From positions 1-9,027 of the forward strand of contig JBFKQZ010000124.1 of assembly GCA_041627475.1 (NCBI GenBank): a DNA stretch of 9,027 nucleotides, in the 5' to 3' direction. Below the pieces are notes generated by a model, which saw only the letters and a list, made by a program, of their open reading frames with translations, made no database searches and was not told the origin of the DNA. The stretch is from JBFGFG01 sp041627475 (GTDB lineage: Bacteria; Actinomycetota; Nitriliruptoria; Nitriliruptorales; Nitriliruptoraceae). Below are positions 1-5,802 of the stretch, piece after piece (within the stretch, counting starts at the first letter, position 1; the number at the start of each line of letters is the position of its first letter). The position numbers and the translations under genes are program-made.

Positions 1-75
1 GACGCCCCCGAGGGCGTCTCCGAGGAGGCACTGGCCGAGCTCGACGCCGAGACGCGCGTCACGGCGGGTCTCTGA
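1..75 (+). CDS. paaA: C-terminal end of probable PaaA (partial, cut by window start)
   Basis: The frame open from base 1 encodes 24 residues (starting DAPEGVSEEALAEL) and ends at a TGA at 73-75. The tail is acidic and helical-looking but too short to identify by itself. The call rests on position: the stop overlaps the paaB start as TGATG, and paaA precedes paaB in known phenylacetate clusters. PaaA is the catalytic diiron subunit of the phenylacetyl-CoA 1,2-epoxidase, which epoxidises the aromatic ring of phenylacetyl-CoA in the cytoplasm. The catalytic residues lie outside this window, so the identity is inferred from context. Confidence 0.6.
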   Translation, partial: DAPEGVSEEALAELDAETRVTAGL

Positions 76-428
76 TGGCGCGCATCGAGGTGTTCGGCCG
101 CCGCAAGCACGGGGACGACCTGACGCACGTCGGGCAGGTCCACGCCCCCGACCTCGACGCCGCGATGGTGCTGGTCCGCGAGACCCACTTCCGCCACGAG
201 GAGGGCGTCGAGTACGCGCTCGTGCCGTCGGACTGCGTCCACCTCGTGCCCGACGCGTCGCTGCTCGAGCACGAGATCGACATGAGCTACCGGCAGAACC
301 ACGGCTTCACGCCGTTCGGGCCGAAGCGTGAGAGGGCCCGTCAGAAGGCCGAGGCCCGCGGTCGCGGCGAGCTGCGCCGTCGCCCCGTGCCGGGTCGCGC
401 CGGCGGTGTCGCGGACGGGAGGGGCTGA
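75..428 (+). CDS. paaB: Phenylacetyl-CoA 1,2-epoxidase subunit PaaB
   Basis: The product is 117 residues. Residues 1-80 match the PaaB pattern: an N-terminal strand (MARIEVFGRR), a VGQVHAPD segment, a helix (DLDAAMVLVRETHFRHEEG) and the VEYALVPSD segment. PaaB is a small non-catalytic subunit needed for assembly and activity of the PaaABCE epoxidase. Family members are usually about 95 residues. Here residues 84-117 form an Arg/Gly/Ala-rich basic tail (KRERARQKAEARGRGELRRR) that looks disordered. The ATG at 75 overlaps the upstream TGA, so translation is probably coupled to the preceding gene, with only a weak GGCGGG-like site upstream. paaC starts 1 base after the stop. The identity is firm because the next two genes are paaC and paaD. 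Confidence 0.9.
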   Translation: MARIEVFGRRKHGDDLTHVGQVHAPDLDAAMVLVRETHFRHEEGVEYALVPSDCVHLVPDASLLEHEIDMSYRQNHGFTPFGPKRERARQKAEARGRGELRRRPVPGRAGGVADGRG

Positions 429-429
429 C

Positions 430-1260
430 ATGACCACGGACATCGCACCGAGCTGGTCCGCGGCCCTGCTGCCCGACCTGACCACGCCGCTCGCACGGCT
501 CGTCCTGGCCATCGCCGACGACGAGCTCGTCAGCGGCCACCGCGCCCAGCACTGGACCGGCGTCGCCCCCTCGCTCGAGTCGGACCTCGCGTTCTCGACG
601 ATCGCGCAGGACGAGGTCAACCACGCGGACGTGCTGTACTCGCTGCTGGTCGACCGTGACGCGGACGACGCCCGGCAGCGCATCGACGCGCTCGGCCTCG
701 GCCGCACACCGGACCAGTACCGCCACGCCACGCTGTGCGAGCGCCCGCCGGGTGACTTCGTGTGGACGCTCGCCCGCCACTGGGCCTACGACCACGCCGA
801 CGCGGTGCGCCTGGCCGCACTCGCCGAGTCGTCGCACGCGGACCTCGCCGGCGTCGCGAAGAAGCTGCTGCGCGAGGAGCGCTACCACCTGCTGCACGCC
901 GACGACTGGTTCGACCGGCTCGCGCGGGAGAGCGGCGAGCGCGGTCGTGAGGAGTTCGCGACGGCCCTGGCAGACGTGCTCCCCCAGGCGCTGTGGCTGT
1001 GGGAGCCTGTCGAGGGCGAGGACGAGATCGTCGCCGCGGGCCTGCTGCCGACGCCGTTCGTCGAGCTGCGTGGACGCTGGCTCGAGGGCGTGACCGCAGC
1101 GCTCGCCAGCGTCGACCTCGACCACGTCCTGCCCGACGAGCTCGAGCCCACCTACGACGAGCCCGGTGGCCGCCACGGCGTCCACTCCGAGGACTTCACC
1201 CACGACGTGTGGCCCGAGATGACCGCCCTGCACCGCGCCCACCCCGGAGCCTCGTGGTGA
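430..1260 (+). CDS. paaC: Phenylacetyl-CoA 1,2-epoxidase subunit PaaC
   Basis: The product is 276 residues with a ferritin-like all-helical fold. PaaC pairs with PaaA as the structural partner in the epoxidase. PaaC-type features are the RAQHW segment (38-42), the SLESDLAFSTIAQDE helix (48-62), the FVWTLARHWAYDHAD helix (110-124), the REERYHLLHADDW helix (148-160) and the C-terminal GRHGVHSEDF segment (247-256). The ATG at 430 has a strong Shine-Dalgarno, GGGAGGGG at 417-424, 5 bases away. This start is chosen over longer in-frame extension into paaB. Unusually, residues at diiron-ligand positions are kept: E32, E62-x-x-H65, D121 and E150-x-x-H153. The E. coli protein, as remembered, lacks most of these (see findings). 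PaaA-like catalysis is therefore conceivable, but family and gene order support PaaC. The last bases overlap the paaD start. Confidence 0.92.
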   Translation: MTTDIAPSWSAALLPDLTTPLARLVLAIADDELVSGHRAQHWTGVAPSLESDLAFSTIAQDEVNHADVLYSLLVDRDADDARQRIDALGLGRTPDQYRHATLCERPPGDFVWTLARHWAYDHADAVRLAALAESSHADLAGVAKKLLREERYHLLHADDWFDRLARESGERGREEFATALADVLPQALWLWEPVEGEDEIVAAGLLPTPFVELRGRWLEGVTAALASVDLDHVLPDELEPTYDEPGGRHGVHSEDFTHDVWPEMTALHRAHPGASW

Positions 1261-1898
1261 GCGACCTGACCCACCCGCTCGCTCCGCTCGCGACGCGGCC
1301 CTCCTCGTCCTCCTCCGCCCGGACTCGTTCGGGCCGCAGCCCCGATCTCGCGGCGGTGCGTGAGGCGGTTGCCTCCGTGCCGGACCCGGAGCTGCCGCCG
1401 GTCACGCTCGGCATGCTCGGGATGGTCCACGACGTCCGGACCGAGGACGACGGCCGCATCGTCGTGGAGCTGCTGCCGACGTTCAGCGGCTGCCCTGCGA
1501 CCGAGATGATGGGCCGCGACGTCAAGGACGCGATCGTCGATCACGTCGACGGTGTCGGCGACCGCGACCAGATCCTCGTCCGCTGGCTCTTCGACCCGGT
1601 GTGGACGACCGACCGGATCGACGAGGAGGGCCATGCCCGCCTCAAGGAGTTCGGGATCGCACCGCCGACCGGTGGCGGGGTCGTGACCGGTGGCCCGGAG
1701 CGCGGCGGCCGTGTCTCGCTGCCGCTCTCGGTGGGCTCCTCGTCGGACCCCGATGCCGACCCTGCACCGGCCGTGACCTGCCCCTACTGCGACAGCGACG
1801 AGGTCGAGGAGGACTCCCCCTTCGGCCCGACCCCGTGCCGCGCCAGCTGGTACTGCACGACCTGCGACCAGCCCTTCGAGCGCTTCAAGCCGCTCTAG
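1257..1898 (+). CDS. paaD: Phenylacetyl-CoA epoxidase maturation factor PaaD (MIP18/DUF59 family)
   Basis: The product is 213 residues. An MIP18/DUF59 domain spans about 31-115, with the DPEL motif (43-46), the LGMLGMVHDV strand (51-60) and SGCP containing Cys79. A roughly 50-residue Gly/Ser/Asp-rich linker leads to a C-terminal cysteine module: C175-P-Y-C178, C194, C200 and C203, then FERFKPL. That C-terminal layout is diagnostic of PaaD, which is thought to act in metal-centre (iron or Fe-S) maturation of the epoxidase rather than in catalysis. The GTG at 1257 forms a GTGA overlap with the paaC stop and has GGAG (1246-1249) at 7 bases. A GTG at 1254 is less well spaced. Residues 12-28 are a Ser/Arg-rich extension ahead of the DUF59 domain. 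The stop codon TAG interlocks with the stop of the convergent acetyltransferase gene. No paaE follows. Confidence 0.92.
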   Translation: MSDLTHPLAPLATRPSSSSSARTRSGRSPDLAAVREAVASVPDPELPPVTLGMLGMVHDVRTEDDGRIVVELLPTFSGCPATEMMGRDVKDAIVDHVDGVGDRDQILVRWLFDPVWTTDRIDEEGHARLKEFGIAPPTGGGVVTGGPERGGRVSLPLSVGSSSDPDADPAPAVTCPYCDSDEVEEDSPFGPTPCRASWYCTTCDQPFERFKPL

Positions 1899-2317
1899 CC
1901 GGCGGGCCACGTCCAGACCACTGCGTCGCCCGTGGCCGTCCCACCGAGGGCGTCGTAGAGCCCCATCGCTGCGTCGTTGTCGGTCTCGGTGACGAGCCAG
2001 GTCTCGGCGCAGCCCATCGCGGGTGCGAGCTCGATGGCCGCCCGGACGAGGCTGGTGCCGACACCGCGGCGTCGGGCGACGTCGACGACCCCGACCTCGC
2101 GGACCAGCAGCTCGGGTGGCTTGTCGGGGTGCTCGAGACGCGTCGCCGTCAACATCCCGATCGCCTCGTCACCCTCGCCGCGAGCGACCAGGAGCAGGTT
2201 CGCCGGATCCGCGAGGAACGCCGCGGTCCAGTCCTCCCGGGGCGCGTGGTCGAAGAGCGTCGCGCCGATCCGTGCGACCGTCGCCTCGTCGCCGGGGCCG
2301 AGCCGCTCGATCTCCAC
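1895..2317 (-). CDS. GNAT family N-acetyltransferase
   Basis: From the GTG at 2317 the product is 140 residues. The GNAT fold is supported by the acetyl-CoA pyrophosphate loop ARRRGVGTSLV (81-91, with R-R-R-G-V-G) after strand VREVGVVDV (72-80), and by the C-terminal ETWLVTETDNDAAMGLYDALGG region (105-126), in which Asn114 and Tyr121 sit at usual GNAT positions. The overall pattern resembles AAC(3)-I-like and other small-molecule GNATs, but the acceptor substrate cannot be deduced. The open frame continues 52 codons upstream, but that part is Arg/Ser-rich and overlaps the divergent SDR gene. The GTG at 2317 is preceded by a G-rich GGGGGGA stretch and begins a typical GNAT strand, MEIERLGPGDEATV. 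The stop overlaps the paaD stop by 4 bases (CTAG), so the gene is convergent with the paa operon and unlikely to be part of it. Confidence 0.82.
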   Translation of the reverse strand: MEIERLGPGDEATVARIGATLFDHAPREDWTAAFLADPANLLLVARGEGDEAIGMLTATRLEHPDKPPELLVREVGVVDVARRRGVGTSLVRAAIELAPAMGCAETWLVTETDNDAAMGLYDALGGTATGDAVVWTWPAG

Positions 2318-2399
2318 CCCGTCCCCCCGGTCCTGCCGCCGTGCAGTCTGCCGCGCCGCGACGTGGCAGTCTGGTCGACGTCGGCCGGAGGAGGCACAG
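2318..2399. promoter_or_regulatory. Divergent promoter region with 8-bp direct repeats
   Basis: This is the 82-bp gap between the divergent GNAT and SDR starts, so it should hold promoters for both. I see no convincing -35/-10 pair on either strand. It does contain the direct repeat GCAGTCTG at 2343-2350 and 2366-2373, a 23-bp period close to two helical turns. An inverted pair CGACGT (2359-2364) / ACGTCG (2378-2383) flanks the second copy. These could bind a regulator, but short matches are common in such GC-rich DNA. Confidence 0.35.
2387..2394 (+). promoter_or_regulatory. Strong ribosome binding site deciding the SDR start
   Basis: GGAGGAGG lies 5 bases before the GTG at 2400. It settles the start of the SDR gene, whose open frame otherwise runs hundreds of bases upstream through the antisense of the GNAT gene. 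Confidence 0.8.
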
Positions 2400-3371
2400 G
2401 TGTCCACGCGCATCACGTCGGAGTTCGACCGCGACTCGACCGCCGCGGAGGTGGTGGCGGACCTCGACCTCACCGGGCACCGCTACCTCGTGACCGGCGG
2501 GTACTCCGGGATCGGGCTGGAGACGTCACGGGCGCTCGCCGGTGCTGGTGCGAGCGTCGTCGTGGCAGGGCGCGACCTGCACCGGGCCGGGGAGGTCGCG
2601 CTCGAGCTGCGCGGCAACGGCTCGACCGGGTCGGAGCCGCTCGAGCTCGACCTCGCCCGGGGCGACGCGATCGACGAGGCCGTGCGCAACCTCGGCGAGG
2701 TCGCACTGGACGGGATCATCTGCAACGCCGGCGTCATGGCCTGCCCGCTGCGGCGGACCGACGAGGGCTGGGAGTGGCAGATGGCCGTGAACGTGCTGGG
2801 CCACGTCCGCCTCGTGTGGCGGCTGCTCGGCGCGCTCCACCGCGCCGAGCGCGCACCCCGCGTCGTCTACCTCAGCTCCTCCGGCCACCACCTGGCGCCC
2901 TTCGAGCCGGCCGACCCCCACTGGTACGAGCGCGACTACGACAAGTGGCGCGCGTACGGGCAGTCCAAGACGGCCGACAGCCTCGCGGCGGTGGGACTGC
3001 AGGCGGCCGGGCTGCTGCCCGGTCTGGACGCCTTCGCCGTGCACCCGGGCGGCATCCTCACCCCGCTGCAGCGCCACCTGACGGACGCGGAGATGATCGC
3101 GTTCGGCTGGATCGACGAGGACGGCGAGCTCGCCAACGACAACTTCAAGACGCCGGAACAGGGCGCGGCGACCACGGCGTGGGCCGCCACGGCGCCGGGG
3201 CTGCGGGGCGCGGGCGGGCGCTACCTCGAGGACTGCGCGGAGGCCGTGCCCGCGGACCCGGAGCGGCGTGGCGTCGGCGTCCGCGACCACGCGATCGACC
3301 CCGACATGGCCGAGGTCCTGTGGTCGTGGTGCGAGCGGTCGCTCGAGCTCGACCCGACCGCACCGGGCTGA
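2400..3371 (+). CDS. Short-chain dehydrogenase/reductase (SDR family oxidoreductase)
   Basis: The product is 323 residues with a Rossmann fold. The cofactor motif TGGYSGIG (32-39) follows strand HRYLV. VVVAGRDL places Arg58 just after strand 2, a position often favouring NADP(H). LELDL (81-85), NAG (109-111) and Asn131 follow. The catalytic pair is Ser160 or Ser161 in VVYLSSSGHH, with Tyr186-x-x-x-Lys190 in YGQSKTA. The gap of about 25 residues between Ser and Tyr, the HPGGILTPL segment (215-223) and the YLEDC motif (275-279) resemble the retinol dehydrogenase/WWOX-like SDR subgroup. The natural substrate cannot be predicted. The protein lacks a signal peptide and is probably cytosolic. It starts at GTG with a strong Shine-Dalgarno, is transcribed away from the GNAT gene, and ends exactly one base before the stop of the convergent MATE gene. 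Confidence 0.88.
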   Translation: MSTRITSEFDRDSTAAEVVADLDLTGHRYLVTGGYSGIGLETSRALAGAGASVVVAGRDLHRAGEVALELRGNGSTGSEPLELDLARGDAIDEAVRNLGEVALDGIICNAGVMACPLRRTDEGWEWQMAVNVLGHVRLVWRLLGALHRAERAPRVVYLSSSGHHLAPFEPADPHWYERDYDKWRAYGQSKTADSLAAVGLQAAGLLPGLDAFAVHPGGILTPLQRHLTDAEMIAFGWIDEDGELANDNFKTPEQGAATTAWAATAPGLRGAGGRYLEDCAEAVPADPERRGVGVRDHAIDPDMAEVLWSWCERSLELDPTAPG

Positions 3372-4889
3372 TCAACCGCCCGCACCGGCGCGTGCGGGTT
3401 GCCGGTCGTCCGTCGCGGCGTCGTCCGGATGGCCGTCCGCGTCGCCGTCGTCGTCCTCGAGCGTTCGCTGCCAGTCCCCGCGTTCGAACCAGCGCCACAG
3501 CCACACCGTGCGGATGACCGGGTCGAGCAGCACGCCGGCGAACACACCGGGCAGGCCGAGGCCGAGCTGGATGCCGAGGAGCCACGACAGGCCGACGGTC
3601 CCGACGAGGATCCCGGTGGCGGACGTGAGCAGCGGCGGCCGGTTGTCACCCGACGCCTGGAAGGCGCCGCGGAACACGCCGTAGAGCGACCGCGCCAGCA
3701 GGGCCACCGCGTACAGCCGCACCCACCCGGTGGCAGCGGCCAGTGCGGCCGGTTCGTCGACGAACAGGCGCGCGACCGGCTCGGCGAACACCAGCAGCCC
3801 GACGATCACGGGCGCCGCGATGACGGCGGACAGCGAGATCCCGCCCCGGACCACGTGGTCGGCCCGCGCAGGGTCGCCCGCGCCGAGTCGGTTCCCCGCG
3901 ATCGAGCTGGCGGCGGTCGCGGCCCCGCGTGCCGGAAGCAGCCCGTAGAGCATGACGCGCTGGCCGACCTGCAGGCCGGCGTTGGCCGCCGTGCCCAGCG
4001 ACAGCGTGATCGCGTTGAGCGGGAAGGCACCGAGCGCGAAGAGGTTGCGCTCGAGGATCTGCGGTGCGGCGATCCGCAGGACCCGCCACGCCGGCCGCAG
4101 GTCGCGCAGCACGCCCGGCGTGACCGACAGCCCGCGCCAGCCGCGGAGCAGGAAGGCACCGAGCACGACGGCCGAGAAGACGTTGCCGGTGAACGTCGCC
4201 CACGCGGCGCCGTCGACACCGAGCTCCGGCAGCCCGAGCAGCCCGGGGACGAGGAGGATCGTCAGTCCGATGTTGAGCAGCGTGCCGGTGCCCCGGACGT
4301 ACAGCGGCGTGCGGCTGTCGGCCGCACCCTGGAAGGCACGGGTCAGCACCAGCGCCAGCAGGCGGGCGGGTGCCGAGAGCAGCACGATCCGCAGGTAGCT
4401 GACGCCGAGACCGAGGACCTCGCTGTCGGCACCGAGCAGGTCGTACATCGGCTCGGCCCCGTACCAGCCCGCGACCGCGAAGGGCACGCCGAGCACCAAC
4501 GCCAGCAACGCCGAGTGGGTGGCGGCGAGGTCCGCCCGGTCCTGGTCGCCGGCTCCGAGCGACTGACTGACGGTCGCGATGGCACCCGCGCCGAGCCCGA
4601 GCCCGGTGAACAGCACCAGTCGCGCCACGGCGTCGCCGATGCCCACAGCGGCGACACCGGCCGCGCCGACCGCCATGCCGACCACGAGGATGTCGACGGT
4701 CCGCATCGTGATGCGCACGAGCAGGGTCAGCGAGATGGGCCAGCCGAGGCTGACCAGGTCCGACCAGGTGTCGCGTCGCAGGATCGTCGGGGTCCGATGG
4801 GAGGGGAGCGCCGGTCGTTGTTCGGGAGGGCCGGCGCAGCAGGTTGGGACCGCACGGTGGCCGTACGGTCCACGTCCGACCTGTCCCAC
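3372..4889 (-). CDS. MATE family multidrug/toxin efflux transporter
   Basis: The frame from GTG at 4889 encodes 505 residues. From about residue 45 it is a typical 12-helix MATE protein (cation:drug antiporter in the cytoplasmic membrane). It has two homologous halves with matching motifs: SLGAGD (110-115) and NRLGAGD (333-339), AFQGAADSRTP (185-195) and AFQASGDNRPP (409-419). Asp66 in the first helix (RTVDILVVG) sits where DinF-type MATEs have a conserved Asp. Residues 1-40 are Pro/Arg/Cys-rich, not membrane-like, and contain the 25-bp palindrome at DNA level. They may not be translated, but no standard start codon lies between 4889 and the first helix (the next is GTG at 4718, inside it), so a CTG start near 4781 or 4757 is the alternative. 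The cytoplasmic tail (478-495) is Asp-rich with a DxDxDG motif. The substrate is unknown. The gene is divergent from the EamA-type transporter gene. Confidence 0.88.
   Translation of the reverse strand: MGQVGRGPYGHRAVPTCCAGPPEQRPALPSHRTPTILRRDTWSDLVSLGWPISLTLLVRITMRTVDILVVGMAVGAAGVAAVGIGDAVARLVLFTGLGLGAGAIATVSQSLGAGDQDRADLAATHSALLALVLGVPFAVAGWYGAEPMYDLLGADSEVLGLGVSYLRIVLLSAPARLLALVLTRAFQGAADSRTPLYVRGTGTLLNIGLTILLVPGLLGLPELGVDGAAWATFTGNVFSAVVLGAFLLRGWRGLSVTPGVLRDLRPAWRVLRIAAPQILERNLFALGAFPLNAITLSLGTAANAGLQVGQRVMLYGLLPARGAATAASSIAGNRLGAGDPARADHVVRGGISLSAVIAAPVIVGLLVFAEPVARLFVDEPAALAAATGWVRLYAVALLARSLYGVFRGAFQASGDNRPPLLTSATGILVGTVGLSWLLGIQLGLGLPGVFAGVLLDPVIRTVWLWRWFERGDWQRTLEDDDGDADGHPDDAATDDRQPARAGAGG
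3379..3398. terminator. Possible bidirectional terminator hairpin between convergent genes
   Basis: CCCGCAC (3379-3385) and GTGCGGG (3392-3398) form a perfect 7-bp GC-rich stem with a 6-base loop, directly after the SDR stop and inside the last codons of the MATE gene. There is no T run on either side, only TT after the right arm, so it is not a classical intrinsic terminator. Hairpins without a U tract are often proposed as terminators in high-GC actinobacteria. Confidence 0.35.
4847..4871. promoter_or_regulatory. 25-bp operator-like inverted repeat near divergent transporter genes
   Basis: GGACCGCACGG (4847-4857), spacer TGG, and CCGTACGGTCC (4861-4871) pair at 10 of 11 positions, with one mismatch (C4853/A4865). 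It lies 41 bases before the EamA-type gene start and within or just before the 5' end of the MATE gene. This arrangement suits a dimeric repressor or activator controlling one or both efflux genes. No regulator gene is adjacent, so the binding protein is unknown. Confidence 0.5.
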
Positions 4890-4896
4890 GACCGCG

Positions 4897-4902
4897 AGAG
4901 GA
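4897..4902 (+). promoter_or_regulatory. Ribosome binding site for the EamA-family gene
   Basis: AGAGGA lies 10 bases before the ATG at 4913. It supports this start over an upstream in-frame GTG at 4844, which would add a Pro/Arg-rich non-membrane segment and overlap the palindrome. Confidence 0.6.
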
Positions 4903-4912
4903 ACCCGTCCGG

Positions 4913-5800
4913 ATGGCCGCCCTGCTCGCGCTCGGTGCCGCTGCCACGTGGGGCGTCGGCGACTTCCTCGGTGGTCTCGTCAGCCGCAGGACCGACGAGT
5001 TCGTCGTCACGCTGCTGTCGCAGCTGGCGGGACTCGTCGTCCTCGCCGTCCTGCTGCCGCTCGGCAGCGCCCCGGTCACGGCCGCCGCGCTCGCCTGGGG
5101 CGCGCTGGCCGGGATCGGCGGCGCCGGTGGGCTCGTCGCGTACTTCCGGGCACTCGCGATCGGGCCGATGGGGGTCACTGCCCCGGTCGCGGCCCTCGTC
5201 GGCGCGGCCGTGCCCGTCGTGGCCGGCGTCGCGCTGGGTGAGCGGCCGGGCGCCGTCGCCTGGGTGGGCGTGGTGGTCGGACTGGCAGCGACCGCGCTCG
5301 CGTCGCGCCCGGCCGAGGAGGTGGTGGTCCACCCCGAGGAGCACGCAGAGCTCGCCGTGGCTCCGCCCGGCACACCGGCGCCCGCGGGTGCCGACCTCCG
5401 GCGCGGCATCGCCGCCGCTGCCGTGGCCGGCCTGCTGTTCGGCCTCTTCTTCGTCGCGCTCGACCGGGCACCCGTCGACGGTGGCCTGTGGCCGCTCCTC
5501 GGAGCACGTGGCGCAGGCCTCCTGCTCGTGGGGCTCCTGCTCGCCGCGCGCCGACCGCCCCGTCCGGACCGACGTGCGACCGGCACCGCGCTGGCTTCGG
5601 GACTGCTCGACATGTGCGCCAACGCGCTGTTCCTGCTGGCGGTGCAGCGAGGTTCGCTGGTGCTGACGGGCGTCCTGACCAGCCTCTACCCGGTCGGTGT
5701 CGTCCTGCTGGCCCGGGCCGTGCTGGGTGAGCGCCTCGGCCGGGTGCAGCTGGTCGGGGTGGCCCTGGCGCTGGTCGCCGTGGTCCTGATCGCCCTCTGA
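4913..5800 (+). CDS. EamA/DMT family transporter
   Basis: The product is 295 residues with about ten hydrophobic helices in two EamA-type halves (about 1-131 and 163-295). Each half ends in the family's LGE signature: VALGERPG (107-113) and VLGERLG (270-276). The first helix has the TWGVGDFL motif (12-19), and residues 72-102 and 246-270 resemble the paired EamA helices. The family exports or imports small metabolites such as amino acids or nucleotide-related compounds; the substrate here cannot be told. A 30-residue Glu/Pro/Ala-rich loop (133-162) joins the halves and is longer than usual. The start is ATG with AGAGGA at 10 bases. The gene is divergent from the MATE gene across a short region with a palindrome, suggesting joint control. 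It ends 2 bases before the stop of the convergent CBS-domain gene. Confidence 0.88.
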   Translation: MAALLALGAAATWGVGDFLGGLVSRRTDEFVVTLLSQLAGLVVLAVLLPLGSAPVTAAALAWGALAGIGGAGGLVAYFRALAIGPMGVTAPVAALVGAAVPVVAGVALGERPGAVAWVGVVVGLAATALASRPAEEVVVHPEEHAELAVAPPGTPAPAGADLRRGIAAAAVAGLLFGLFFVALDRAPVDGGLWPLLGARGAGLLLVGLLLAARRPPRPDRRATGTALASGLLDMCANALFLLAVQRGSLVLTGVLTSLYPVGVVLLARAVLGERLGRVQLVGVALALVAVVLIAL

Positions 5801-5802
5801 GC

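Noticed and set aside
307..1242. Minus-strand open frame antisense to paaC
   Set aside because: paaC has a clear family signature and a strong ribosome binding site; the antisense product shows no domain.
2315..2473. Longer N-terminus for the GNAT protein starting at 2473
   Set aside because: The extra 52 residues are Arg/Ser-rich without fold features and would run over the SDR ribosome binding site and start.
1601..3517. Long + strand open frame of 638 codons
   Set aside because: It is Arg/Pro/Gly-rich, crosses paaD, the antisense of the GNAT gene and the SDR gene, and lacks any recognisable domain. This is a typical high-GC shadow frame.
4844..4869. TTGGGA / TACGGT as a promoter for the EamA gene
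   Set aside because: The 14-base spacing is too short and the -10 is poor. The elements simply overlap the palindrome.
3399..5666. Long + strand open frame of 755 codons antisense to the MATE gene
   Set aside because: It is the complement of a clear membrane protein and extends out of frame through the EamA gene. Composition is that of antisense high-GC DNA.
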